Both the position numbers and the translations under genes were made by a program. A stretch of 64,000 nucleotides of DNA from Phycisphaeraceae bacterium. Lineage in GTDB: Bacteria; Planctomycetota; Phycisphaerae; Phycisphaerales; Zrk34. The notes beneath the pieces were generated by a model. That model was not told the origin of the DNA, searched no databases, and saw only the letters and a program-made list of their open reading frames with translations. The stretch lies in contig JANQHD010000004.1 of NCBI GenBank assembly GCA_028282805.1, positions 62,001 through 126,000 on the forward strand. Direction: 5' to 3'. This document shows, in pieces, positions 16,696-28,089 of the stretch. Each line of letters starts with the position of its first letter. Within the stretch, counting starts at the first letter, position 1.

Positions 16696-16713
16696 CTTCG
16701 CGTCTTCGCGGTT
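16696..16713 (-). repeat. Right inverted repeat of the ruvC-ruvA cargo segment
   Basis: Exact reverse complement of 15858-15875, lying 33 bp before the ruvA start codon. Confidence 0.85.
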
Positions 16714-16746
16714 AACCCATCACCCCTGTGCGGGTAAACTACCCCC

Positions 16747-17391
16747 ATGATCAGCCGCATTTATGGCGTGTTGGAGACAGTTGAAAACGGCGCGGCGCAG
16801 GTCGTCGTCGATGGCGGGCTCACCTACGAGGTGCTCGTGCCATCGTACGCACAAGCCCGGCTCGGCGGGTCGCTCGGCCAGCCGGTCACGCTGCACACGG
16901 TCTACCTGCTCGAAGGCACGGCCCAGGGCGCATCGATGTCGCCCCGGTTGATGGGTTTTCTCACGGTCGAGGATAAACGCTTCTTCGAGCTGTTCACGAC
17001 GGTCAAGGGCATCGGGCCGCGCAAGGCGATGCGGGCGATGACGCTGGACACCGGCCAGATCGCCGGGGCCATCGCCGACCGCGACGTGAAGCTGCTCCAG
17101 TCGCTGCCGGAGATCGGCAAGCGCACCGCCGAGACGATCGTCGCCGCCCTGCATGGCAAGGTCGACCCGTTCGTCAGCGGCGCCGTCTACGGCTCACGCG
17201 ACACCGCCGATGATGCACAAGCCGCCCCCGGCCGCGCCGCGGCGCGCGAGGCATTAGAAGTGCTCGTCCAACTCGGCGAGAACCGCACGCAGGCGATCCA
17301 ATGGATCGACCAGGTGCTGACCAAGGAACCGGAACTCGACGATGCGCAAATGGTGATCACCGAGGTGTTCAAGGTGAAGAGCGGGGTTTAA
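16747..17391 (+). CDS. ruvA: Holliday junction DNA helicase subunit RuvA
   Basis: 214 residues, standard length. OB-fold N-terminus (MISRIYGVLETVENGAAQVVV), then the tandem helix-hairpin-helix core with KGIGPRKAMRAM and LPEIGKRTAETIV, and a C-terminal domain that binds RuvB. It grips four-way junctions as a tetramer and loads RuvB. The ribosome site is weak. It is separated from ruvC by the inserted gene. Confidence 0.95.
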   Translation: MISRIYGVLETVENGAAQVVVDGGLTYEVLVPSYAQARLGGSLGQPVTLHTVYLLEGTAQGASMSPRLMGFLTVEDKRFFELFTTVKGIGPRKAMRAMTLDTGQIAGAIADRDVKLLQSLPEIGKRTAETIVAALHGKVDPFVSGAVYGSRDTADDAQAAPGRAAAREALEVLVQLGENRTQAIQWIDQVLTKEPELDDAQMVITEVFKVKSGV

Positions 17392-17397
17392 TAAACG

Positions 17398-17434
17398 GGA
17401 ATCCGGACCTGCGCTGCGCTACGGTCCGGCTTGG
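17398..17434 (-). repeat. AAGCCGG-type GC hairpin (inverted orientation)
   Basis: On the minus strand it reads CCAAGCCGGACC, then a GTAGCGCAGC-type loop, then GGTCCGGATTCCC. This is the same element as at 15293, but placed after ruvA in the opposite orientation. Confidence 0.75.
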
Positions 17435-17439
17435 GGTGG

Positions 17440-17474
17440 TCAACCTGGAACCTGGAACTTGAAACCTGGAACGA
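17440..17474 (+). repeat. Heptamer array (AACCTGG)
   Basis: Four 7-nt units in register (AACCTGG, AACCTGG, AACTTGA, AACCTGG) just upstream of the manC start. A relative appears at 51058-51145. Confidence 0.7.
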
Positions 17475-17481
17475 AAGAATC

Positions 17482-18579
17482 ATGCGTTACGCGATGATCA
17501 TGGCGGGCGGCAGTGGGACGCGGCTTTGGCCGATGAGCACGAAGGACCAGCCCAAGCAGCTGATCCCGTTCATCAATGGGCGATCGCTGATCCAGATCGC
17601 GATGGATCGGCTCGAAGGGCTGGTGCCCACCGACCAACAGTTGATCTGCGCGGGCATCACGCACCGCGACGCGATCGTGAAAAACATCGAGGGCATGACC
17701 GGCGAGCGGTTCTTCGCCGAGCCGACCGGGCGCGACACGCTCAACGCCGTGGGCTTTGTCGCGGCGGTGTTGGCTGAGAGCGACCCCGACGCGACGATCG
17801 CGGTGTTCACCGCCGACCACATCATCGAGCCGGTCGACGAGTTTAGGCAGGTCGTCGCCAGCGGTTTCGACCTGGCGGACAAGGTTGAAAACGCGCTGGT
17901 CACGTTCGGCATCGCGCCGACGGACCCGGCGACGGGTTACGGGTATTTGCAATTGGGCGAAGCGCTCGCCGGCACGGCCGGCCGCATCGTCAGCGAGTTC
18001 AAGGAGAAGCCCGACGCCGACACGGCCAAGCGGTACCACGAAGCCGGGCCGGAGCACTACCTGTGGAACAGCGGCATGTTCATCTGGAAGGCGTCGACGC
18101 TGCTGCGCTGCATCGCCAAGCACGCCCCGGAGAACCACGCGGGACTGATGAAGATCGCCGCCGCGTGGCGTACCGACGAGCGGTTTGCGGTGTTGGATGC
18201 GGTGTACCCGAAACTGCCGAAGATCAGCGTGGACTACGCGGTCATGGAGCCGGCCAGCCGGGACGGGGAGTTCACGGTGGCGGCGGTGGCGATGCCGCTG
18301 ACGTGGTTGGACGTGGGCTCTTGGCCGAGCTACGCGGAGGTGTGCGTGAAGGACGAGACGCTCAACGCCACCGGCGGCGGGCAGCACATCCACCTCGACA
18401 GCCAGAACAACCTCGTGGCCTCCAGCGAAGACGAGCACCTGATCGCGACCATCGGCGTCAAAGATTTGGTCATCATTCATACGCCCACCTCGACGCTCGT
18501 CTGCCACAAGGACCACGCCCAACGCATCAAGGACCTGCACGGGTTGGTCGGCGAACAGCTGGGTGAAGCGTTTCTCTAA
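17482..18579 (+). CDS. manC: Mannose-1-phosphate guanylyltransferase
   Basis: 365 residues, nucleotidyltransferase GT-A fold only; the isomerase domain found in bifunctional ManC/AlgA is absent. Motifs: MAGGSGTRLWPMSTKDQPKQ at the nucleotide-binding loop, FTADHIIEP, FKEKPDADTAKRY and WNSGMFIWKA, with VDYAVME. It makes GDP-mannose for polysaccharide or glycoprotein synthesis, which fits the glycosyltransferases further along the window. ATG 17482 is chosen because upstream codons lie in a repeat array. Confidence 0.93.
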   Translation: MRYAMIMAGGSGTRLWPMSTKDQPKQLIPFINGRSLIQIAMDRLEGLVPTDQQLICAGITHRDAIVKNIEGMTGERFFAEPTGRDTLNAVGFVAAVLAESDPDATIAVFTADHIIEPVDEFRQVVASGFDLADKVENALVTFGIAPTDPATGYGYLQLGEALAGTAGRIVSEFKEKPDADTAKRYHEAGPEHYLWNSGMFIWKASTLLRCIAKHAPENHAGLMKIAAAWRTDERFAVLDAVYPKLPKISVDYAVMEPASRDGEFTVAAVAMPLTWLDVGSWPSYAEVCVKDETLNATGGGQHIHLDSQNNLVASSEDEHLIATIGVKDLVIIHTPTSTLVCHKDHAQRIKDLHGLVGEQLGEAFL

Positions 18580-18581
18580 AA

Positions 18582-18613
18582 ATCCGGAATCCGGAGTCCG
18601 GAGTCCGGAGTCA
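18582..18613 (+). repeat. Heptamer array (ATCCGGA/GTCCGGA)
   Basis: About four and a half 7-nt units immediately after the manC stop. No inverted partner is seen nearby. Confidence 0.75.
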
Positions 18614-18626
18614 CCCGATCAAGCCC

Positions 18627-18772
18627 GTTTAGCCGCGACCCGCAGGGGAGCGTGTGTGTTAGCCATAAGCCAATAGCCATCAGCCAACAGACCTGCGGTA
18701 CGTTCTGGGTGGCTCGGTGGCTGGATGGCTTGGTGGCTATCTACCGCGCTCCCCTGCGGGTCGCGGCTAAAC
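18627..18772. repeat. 146-bp compound inverted repeat
   Basis: The outer arms, 18627-18652 and 18747-18772, are a perfect 26-bp inverted match (GTTTAGCCGCGACCC... and its complement). Inside them AGCC recurs every 7 nt on the left (18662, 18669, 18676, 18683) and GGCT recurs every 8 nt on the right (from about 18711). It lies between manC and ruvX. The plus strand is followed by A-runs, not T-runs, so this is not a normal terminator for manC. Confidence 0.85.
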
Positions 18773-18779
18773 AAAAAAA

Positions 18780-18806
18780 CCTCTGCGCCTCTGCGCCTCT
18801 GTGGTT
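18780..18806 (+). repeat. Octamer array (CCTCTGCG)
   Basis: Three 8-nt units followed by TGGTTAAAC, just upstream of ruvX. It resembles the CTCTGCG/CGCAGAG type of intergenic sequence and is similar to the arms at 60651 and 61261. Confidence 0.7.
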
Positions 18807-18817
18807 AAACTCCGTAC

Positions 18818-19228
18818 ATGCAATACCTGGCGATCGATCTGGGCGACAGGCGGACGGGCCTGGCCACGGGCGACGACGAGACCAAGCTCGTCAGCCCGCT
18901 GCGCGTGGTCGAGGCGAGCGAGCCGGCGGCGTTGTTGAAGGCCATCGCCGAGGCGATCGACGAGTTCGCGCCCGATGCGCTGGTCGTGGGCCTGCCCTAC
19001 AACATGGACGGCACCCTCGGGCCCCGCGCGAAAAAAGCCCAGGCGCTGGCCGCGCTGCTCGAAGCCCACACCGGCCTGCCCGTGCACGGCTTCGACGAGC
19101 GTTTAACGAGCTACGAGGCCGAACAACAACTCGGTCAAACCGGTTTAACGCACGGTCAAAAAAAACAACGCCGCGACGCGCTGGCGGCGGCGGCGATCCT
19201 GCGGGATTTTCTAGCGCAAAGCGGATAA
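18818..19228 (+). CDS. ruvX: RuvX/YqgF family RNase H-fold nuclease
   Basis: 136 residues. The opening YLAIDLGDRRTGLATGDDE has the catalytic Asp, ALVVGLPYNMDGTLGPRAKK carries the family loop, and the end reads GFDERLTSYEAEQQL with the conserved Asp-Glu. YqgF is the putative Holliday junction resolvase also required for 16S rRNA 5' maturation in E. coli. The 47-bp gap to galK makes cotranscription possible. Confidence 0.9.
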   Translation: MQYLAIDLGDRRTGLATGDDETKLVSPLRVVEASEPAALLKAIAEAIDEFAPDALVVGLPYNMDGTLGPRAKKAQALAALLEAHTGLPVHGFDERLTSYEAEQQLGQTGLTHGQKKQRRDALAAAAILRDFLAQSG

Positions 19229-19274
19229 TTTGGTTCGCTTGCCGCGCCCGCCGCGCCCCGGTACCGTTTGGGCT

Positions 19275-20453
19275 ATGACACTCATCAACGACACATCGCT
19301 GCAAGCCATGGTCGACACCGCCACGGCGGTCTTCCGTGAGCACTTCGAACACGACCCGGCCGTGCTGGCCATCGCCCCCGGGCGCGTGAACCTGATCGGT
19401 GAGCACACCGACTACAACGACGGGTTCGTGTTCCCCATGGCCATCGAGCGCCAGGCCGTGCTCGTCGCCTCGGTCAACAACTCCGGCCGGTGCCGGCTGG
19501 TGGCCGCCGACCTCGACAACGAGATGGCCAGCTTCACCATCGAAGGCATCGCCCCGAGCAAGGGCCACTGGTCGACCTACATCAAGGGCGTGGTCGCCCA
19601 GTTCCTCGACAACGGCCACCCCGTGCCGGGCTTCGACGCGGTGCTGACCAGCAACGTGCCGCTGGGCGGGGGGCTGAGCAGCTCGGCGGCGATCGAGGTG
19701 TGCACCGCCACCATGATCGAGCAGTTCCTCGGCATCCAGATCGACCCCAAGCGCAAGGCCCTATGGTGCCAGAAAGCCGAGCACGACTACGCCGGCGTGC
19801 CCTGCGGGATCATGGACCAGTTCATCTCCGCCCTCGGCGAGAAGGACCACGCCCTGCTGATCGACTGCCGCAGCCAGGACACCGAGCAGTTCCCCCTCGA
19901 CGACCCCAATATCGAGGTGCTGATCACCAACTCGAACTTCAAGCACTCGCTCGACGGCGGCGAGTACGCCGAGCGGCGCAGCCAGTGCGAGGCCGCGGCC
20001 AAGGTGCTGGGCGTGAAGTTCCTGCGCGACGCGACGATGGACCAATTGGTCGCCGCGCGTGACCAGATGGACGACGTGACCTTCCGCCGCGCCCGCCACG
20101 TCATCAGCGAGAACGACCGCACCCAGCGCGCCGCCGACGCCCTGCGCCGCGCCAACTACGCCGAGTTCGGCCGGCTGATGGTCGAGAGCCACCACTCGTT
20201 GCGCGACGACTTCGAGGTCTCCGTGCCCGAGATCGACACGCTGGTCGAACTGGCCTGCGAAGTCGACGGCGTGTACGGCAGCCGGATCACCGGCGGCGGC
20301 TTCGGCGGCTGCACCGTGACCCTCGTGAAGACCGAGGCGGCCCAGACGGTGATCGACCACGTCATGGCCGGCTACCGCGATAAGCACGGCGTCGAGGCCA
20401 CCTGCTTCACCACCCACGCCGGCCCCGGCGCCCGCGGCACACACCTGGGCTAA
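19275..20453 (+). CDS. galK: Galactokinase
   Basis: 392 residues, GHMP kinase family. The substrate motif GRVNLIGEHTDYNDGFVFPM lies near the start, the ATP loop is PLGGGLSSSAAIEV, and the C-terminal motif is GSRITGGGFGGCTV. It phosphorylates galactose at C1 in the Leloir pathway. The PCGIMDQFISALGEKDHALL segment is typical of GalK. ATG 19275 chosen; upstream codons are not GalK-like. No other gal gene is adjacent. Confidence 0.95.
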   Translation: MTLINDTSLQAMVDTATAVFREHFEHDPAVLAIAPGRVNLIGEHTDYNDGFVFPMAIERQAVLVASVNNSGRCRLVAADLDNEMASFTIEGIAPSKGHWSTYIKGVVAQFLDNGHPVPGFDAVLTSNVPLGGGLSSSAAIEVCTATMIEQFLGIQIDPKRKALWCQKAEHDYAGVPCGIMDQFISALGEKDHALLIDCRSQDTEQFPLDDPNIEVLITNSNFKHSLDGGEYAERRSQCEAAAKVLGVKFLRDATMDQLVAARDQMDDVTFRRARHVISENDRTQRAADALRRANYAEFGRLMVESHHSLRDDFEVSVPEIDTLVELACEVDGVYGSRITGGGFGGCTVTLVKTEAAQTVIDHVMAGYRDKHGVEATCFTTHAGPGARGTHLG

Positions 20454-20530
20454 TGCGGAGTGCGGAGTTCGGAATGCGGAGTCTCGTTCGAAGACGGGCA
20501 CTCCGCATTCCGCAATCCGAAATCCGCATT
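20452..20530. repeat. Heptamer-built inverted repeat after galK
   Basis: The left arm (20452-20482) is made of 7-nt units AATGCGG, AGTGCGG, AGTTCGG, AATGCGG. The right arm (20500-20530) pairs with it at 27 of 31 positions. The arm begins inside the galK stop codon. Confidence 0.85.
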
Positions 20531-20638
20531 TGACCTCTCCGGGCGGGTAGCTAAACTACCCCGCTCGCAGTACGTACATCACCCGTCGCCCCCGACCCGG
20601 TTCGGGGGCTGCCAAGCCAGGACGGAGGACCCCAAGCC

Positions 20639-20881
20639 ATGGCCAAGTTTGAACGATTCGGCGCCCGCGGCGCCACGAAGGTGGTCGTCAAGAGCTCGAC
20701 CAACATCAACTACGTCGACTACCGCGACAGCGAACCGCTGCGGCGGATGATGAGCCCCAACGGCAAGATCCAGGGCCGCAAACGCACCGGGCTCAACTCC
20801 TACGACCAGCGTCTCGTCGCCCAGGCGATCAAGCGGGCCCGCTACATGGCCCTGCTGCCCTACACCTCGGCCACGCTGTAA
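20639..20881 (+). CDS. rpsR: 30S ribosomal protein bS18
   Basis: 80 residues. The S18 signature is clear: INYVDYRDSEPLRRMM, then IQGRKRTGLNSYDQRLV and QAIKRARYMALLPYT. It is a small-subunit protein that pairs with S6. Here rpsR stands alone, without rpsF, ssb or rplI beside it. A rho-independent terminator follows. Confidence 0.97.
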   Translation: MAKFERFGARGATKVVVKSSTNINYVDYRDSEPLRRMMSPNGKIQGRKRTGLNSYDQRLVAQAIKRARYMALLPYTSATL

Positions 20882-20908
20882 GCCAGCGCCGAAACCCAAC
20901 CGATCGAA

Positions 20909-20937
20909 GCCGGCTCGCCGCGAGTCGGCTTTTTTCA
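20909..20937 (+). terminator. Terminator after rpsR
   Basis: Stem AAGCCGGCTC / GAGTCGGCTT with loop GCCGC (one mismatch), followed by a run of T. Confidence 0.9.
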
Positions 20938-21002
20938 TTTTGCCGCCAACCGCCGTATGCTGGTGCCGCCTCGAGCGCGCAACCCAATTCAAGGTGGAGC
21001 CC

Positions 21003-21425
21003 ATGACCCAGTTCGACCCCATGCCGTACGACAACCCGTTATACCCCGAGCAGCGACCCGCCGGCCTGGCGATCGCGTCGATGGTGCTGGGCATCCTCGC
21101 GCTGGTCACCTTCTGCCTATGGATCGTCTGCGGCCCGCTGGCGATCGCGGGCTTGATCCTGGGCATCATCGCCAAGGTCAACGTCAAGGCCGGCACCGGC
21201 GGCGGCAGCGGCATGGCCACGGCCGGCATCACGCTCAGCTGCTTGGCGCTGGTGCTGACGGCGGTGACGACGGTCTTGCTGATCGTGTACGCCGACGACC
21301 TCCAGCGCTGGGGCGAAGAACAGCAACGCAAGGCGGAGCAGCGGCGCAGCGGGCAGTCCTCCGCCTTTCCGCTGCACCAGTACGCCGAGCTGTGCGGCAC
21401 GTACGCCCGACACGTCCTGGCGTAG
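21003..21425 (+). CDS. DUF4190-like small membrane protein
   Basis: 140 residues with two membrane helices: AIASMVLGILALVTFCLWIV and ATAGITLSCLALVLTAVTTV, joined by a GPLAIAGLILGIIAKVN loop. The pattern (A-MVLGIL..., then GLILG and MA-AGI) is that of DUF4190 domains, which are common in planctomycetes. The C-terminus is a charged, Glu/Arg-rich tail. Function unknown. ATG 21003 has GGTGGAG upstream. Confidence 0.75.
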   Translation: MTQFDPMPYDNPLYPEQRPAGLAIASMVLGILALVTFCLWIVCGPLAIAGLILGIIAKVNVKAGTGGGSGMATAGITLSCLALVLTAVTTVLLIVYADDLQRWGEEQQRKAEQRRSGQSSAFPLHQYAELCGTYARHVLA

Positions 21426-21455
21426 AACCACCACCGGCCCGCCGCGCGACGCCGA

Positions 21456-22194
<739 letters not shown>

Positions 22195-22206
22195 AAATCC
22201 CCCAAA

Positions 22207-24555
<2,349 letters not shown>

Positions 24556-24610
24556 TTAGTGTACCGCCGGGCGTTCATGCCATCGACGCGCGACGGCCGA
24601 TAAAACCCCC

Positions 24611-26779
24611 ATGGGCCCGACCACGACCCCCAAGCAATCGCTGCGCGCCGCGACCGGCGACGCCGACCTGCGACAACAGGCCGACGCGGCGCTACAGGCC
24701 GGGCAGTTCGCCGAAGCGGCGCGGCTGCTGGGGCGCATCGTCGAGCGCGACCCGGCGACGTTCGTGTTGGCCAACCTCGCCCGCAACCTCGCGGCGCTGG
24801 CCGAGCACCGGGCCGACCTGGTCGACGCCATCGCCACCGCGCCCGACAGCGACCGCTACGAGCTCGGCCCCGCGCCGGCCGGCGGCTTGACGGTCTACCG
24901 CACGGACGGCCCGACGCCGCAACCGATCGCCACGCCGATTTACGAACCGACCGTGGCCGAGGCGACGGGCAAGGACCTGCCGCTGACGCTGGCGGGCCTG
25001 GGCAACGGGCAACTGCTGGCGCACCTCGCGGCCAACCCGCCGACGCTGCTGCTGACGCAGCAACAGCTGGTGTACGTCATCGAACCCGACGTGTCGCTGG
25101 CGCGGCTGGTGATGATGGCGTGCGACCTGACGGAGCCGATCGGTCAGCCGCGCTTCAGGTGGTGCGTCGGGCCGGGCGCGGGCGAGGCGTTGGCGGAGTT
25201 ATTGGAAAACGAGCCACACCTGCAAACGCCCGAGCACGTGGTGTTCGGCGAACCGGCGAAGCAGGTGTTGATGGACGAACTGATCGTGCCGGCTGTACAG
25301 GCCCGCCACGAGCGCGACGGCGAATACCTGCGGCGGGTCACCGAGTGGGACGCGGCGCACGAGGCCGGCGGGCTGATCGAACTGCTGGGCGATGATGCGC
25401 CACGTCAACCGCGGGTGCTGCTGCTGACCAGCCGGTTCACGACGGTGTTGCAGCACGCGTGCCGTGACGCCGCGGCGGCGTTCGGCGAGCTCGGTTGGCG
25501 GGCGCAGCTGTTTATCGAGCCGAGCGACCACCACCGCCCCACGCCGAGCGCGCTGGTGAGGTGTTTCGCGGAGTTTCGGCCGGACCTGATTTTTCAGATC
25601 GACCACCAGCGCCACGAGTTCGGCAACTTCATGCCCAAGCGTGTGCCGTTCGTGTGCTGGGTGCAAGATTTGATGCCGGGCATATTCAACGACGCGGCGG
25701 CGGCGAAGGTCGGGCCGCTCGACTTTTTGCTGACCGACCTGACCGCGCGCCTGCACCGCGAGCACGGCTACCCGGCGGCGCAACTGGTGTACCTCAACAA
25801 GGCCACGCGCCCCGTCGCCGCGCGCGAAAACGTCGAGCAAGACATCGACCTGCTGTTCGTGTCGCACGGCGGCGCGCCGGTGGCGGACATGATCGACGAG
25901 CAGTTCGGTGACCAGCCACAGGTCGTCGCGGTGCTCAAGCAGGCGGCGGCGCAGTTCGAGCAACTGGTCGAACGTGATGGGTTCGACTTGAACCAACTCG
26001 ACATCGAAGCGGAGTTGGACCGCGCGGCGAATGCGGCGGGCAGCGACCCGGCGTTCATCGAAAACAACCGCGAGATGTTGGCCGGCAAGCTGTTTCACCC
26101 GGTGTTCGACCGTGTGTACCGCCACCAGGCGGTGGGTTGGGCAGCAGACCTGGCCGAGCGCGACGGGCTGACGCTGGCGCTGTACGGCCAAGGCTGGCAA
26201 TCGCACCCGCGGTTCGCGGCGTACGCGCGTGGCGTGGCGCAGTATGGCGATGAACTCGAGCAACTCACGCGGCGCAGCCGGATCGGCTTGCAGGTCGTGC
26301 CGTTCGGGTGTTTGCACCAACGCTTGCTGGACGGGCTGAGCGCGGGCGGGTTTTTCGTGGTGCGCCGGCACCCGTTCGACACGAACTTCGCGCGGCTGCA
26401 ACGGTTGCTCGATGCGTACTGCGACGGCGTGCCGACTTCGGCTGAGGAAGCGCTGCAACTGATCGACACGGAACAGCGAGATGAGCTGCAAGCGCTGTTT
26501 GACGAGGGGTTCGGGCACGGGTACCCGGCCGACGAGATGGTGTGGAACGTGTGTGTGGGCGGGCACCCGGGGTACGAGTTGCCGGGCTTCGACCAGATTA
26601 CGTTCGGTGATGCCGACGAGTTTGGGCGGCGTGTGCGGCATTACCTTGCCAATGAGGATGAGCGGCGGCGGATCGCTAAGCGGCAAGCCGCTTACGTGCG
26701 TGAGCACTTCGGGTACGTCAGTCAGATGAAGCGGGTCGTCGACACGGTCGCGCAGAAGCTGGCGGGAGGAGCGGCATGA
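24611..26779 (+). CDS. Large glycosyltransferase-like protein (Maf-like N-terminus, CgeB-like C-terminus)
   Basis: 722 residues. The segment TLLLTQQQLVYVIEPDVSLA followed by MMACDLTEPIGQPRFRWCVG resembles the N-terminal part of Maf-type flagellin glycosyltransferases. The C-terminal half (FRPDLIFQIDHQRHEFGNFM, then SRIGLQVVPFGCLHQRLLDG and GGFFVVRRHPFD) follows the CgeB/group-1 glycosyltransferase pattern. A short TPR-like start (ADAALQAGQFAEAARLLGRI) precedes it. It probably transfers sugars to a protein or glycan in the cytoplasm. The GT2 gene overlaps it by 4 nt. With flgM 4 kb away, flagellin is a possible target, but that is inference. Confidence 0.65.
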   Translation: MGPTTTPKQSLRAATGDADLRQQADAALQAGQFAEAARLLGRIVERDPATFVLANLARNLAALAEHRADLVDAIATAPDSDRYELGPAPAGGLTVYRTDGPTPQPIATPIYEPTVAEATGKDLPLTLAGLGNGQLLAHLAANPPTLLLTQQQLVYVIEPDVSLARLVMMACDLTEPIGQPRFRWCVGPGAGEALAELLENEPHLQTPEHVVFGEPAKQVLMDELIVPAVQARHERDGEYLRRVTEWDAAHEAGGLIELLGDDAPRQPRVLLLTSRFTTVLQHACRDAAAAFGELGWRAQLFIEPSDHHRPTPSALVRCFAEFRPDLIFQIDHQRHEFGNFMPKRVPFVCWVQDLMPGIFNDAAAAKVGPLDFLLTDLTARLHREHGYPAAQLVYLNKATRPVAARENVEQDIDLLFVSHGGAPVADMIDEQFGDQPQVVAVLKQAAAQFEQLVERDGFDLNQLDIEAELDRAANAAGSDPAFIENNREMLAGKLFHPVFDRVYRHQAVGWAADLAERDGLTLALYGQGWQSHPRFAAYARGVAQYGDELEQLTRRSRIGLQVVPFGCLHQRLLDGLSAGGFFVVRRHPFDTNFARLQRLLDAYCDGVPTSAEEALQLIDTEQRDELQALFDEGFGHGYPADEMVWNVCVGGHPGYELPGFDQITFGDADEFGRRVRHYLANEDERRRIAKRQAAYVREHFGYVSQMKRVVDTVAQKLAGGAA

Positions 26780-27936
26780 GTACGCCCCGGTTTTCGATCG
26801 TCATACCCACGCGCAACCGTGCGCGATACCTGCAACACGCGATACGCTGCGCGGCGAGTCAAGTGCACGAATCGCTCGAAATTATTGTGTCGGACAACGA
26901 CTCGGCGGACGAGACGCGCGCGGTGGTCGAGCCGTATTTGAACGGGCGGACGCGTTACGTGAACACGGGGCGGACGCTGTGCATGCCGGACAGCTGGGAG
27001 TTTGCGCTGGCGCAGGCGCGCGGCGAGTTCGTGACGGTGCTGTCGGACGACGACGCGATCTCGCCGGAGCTGTGCGATCGGATCGAGCGGGCGATCGGCG
27101 GTAGCCGCGACGATTTGTACCAGTGGCCGCGCCACCGCTACGTGCTCGGGTGGGAGGGCACGGACGACACGGACACGCTGTACCTGCCGGATTTGAGCGG
27201 CGAGTTTTACGCGAAGTCGGCGGCGGCGATGCTGGATAAATGGTACGGCGTGTGCCGGTACATCAAGGACTCGCCGATGATGTTCAACTGCTTTGCGCAC
27301 CGTGACCTGCTGGCGCGGGTGCGGCGGCGATGCGGGCGGGTGTTCATCGGCATGAGCCCGGACGTGGCGGCGGGCGTGGCGCTGCTGGCGCACACGCGCG
27401 CGTACGTGTACTTCGACGCCGCGCTGGCGCTGGCGGGCATCGGCGTGCAGAGCATCGGTTGCAACTGCGTGGCGGGCGGTCAGAGCGCGAGCAACGTCGA
27501 CACGTTTTTCGCGGAGTTCGGCAAGCGCATCGACGAGCTGTACGCCGGCTCGCCGCACATCGACGCCGACCTGCTGACCCCGGCGGTGGCGAGCGTGCTG
27601 ACGCAGGCGAAGCCGGCGCACGGCGGGGCGCTGGCGGATCACGCGCTCGACCTCGACGGGTTTTTCACGGCGTGTCTGGCGCAGGTCGTCGAGTTCGAGC
27701 GCGGCGGGCGCGACGTGGGCGACAAACGCGCGGCGCTGGCGCGGTCGGCTGAGGCGCACGGGGTGACGCTCGACGAGCGCGCGGCCGAGGCGCAGGTCGA
27801 ACACTACGCCCAGCGGCGCACGGTCGAGCGCCGGCACGCTTTCGGGGGGTTTGCCGACATTTTCGAGTGTGCGACGCAACTGCCGGGGCTCGAGCAACAG
27901 GTGATCGAGCGCGGCCGGCAACACGACGCGGCGTGA
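26776..27936 (+). CDS. Family 2 glycosyltransferase
   Basis: 386 residues; ATGA overlap with the preceding gene shows translational coupling. The GT-A fold begins FSIVIPTRNRARYLQHAIRC, the LEIIVSDNDSADET loop binds the nucleotide sugar, and TVLSDDDAISPE is the metal-binding Asp motif. It is predicted to be cytoplasmic or membrane-associated. The C-terminal ~120 residues are alpha-helical, with no domain I recognise. Partner of the upstream glycosyltransferase in a two-gene unit. Confidence 0.85.
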   Translation: MSTPRFSIVIPTRNRARYLQHAIRCAASQVHESLEIIVSDNDSADETRAVVEPYLNGRTRYVNTGRTLCMPDSWEFALAQARGEFVTVLSDDDAISPELCDRIERAIGGSRDDLYQWPRHRYVLGWEGTDDTDTLYLPDLSGEFYAKSAAAMLDKWYGVCRYIKDSPMMFNCFAHRDLLARVRRRCGRVFIGMSPDVAAGVALLAHTRAYVYFDAALALAGIGVQSIGCNCVAGGQSASNVDTFFAEFGKRIDELYAGSPHIDADLLTPAVASVLTQAKPAHGGALADHALDLDGFFTACLAQVVEFERGGRDVGDKRAALARSAEAHGVTLDERAAEAQVEHYAQRRTVERRHAFGGFADIFECATQLPGLEQQVIERGRQHDAA

Positions 27937-28089
27937 GCGCACGGGCGCGCCACGCATCAACCGTTAGCTGATTTGATGCGCGTTTCGTGGTTTGCGTGTA
28001 ACGGCCCCGGCCCGTTCAACGACTTGAGGTCAGAACGGTTGAGACCGGGCGGGGCCGAGCCTTGCCCAAACCAACGAAAGGGCCGCACC

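Noticed and set aside
18627-18772. Rho-independent terminator for manC
   Set aside because: The stem is long and perfect, but the plus strand is followed by A-runs instead of T-runs, and its arms contain spaced AGCC/GGCT units; called as a repeat instead.
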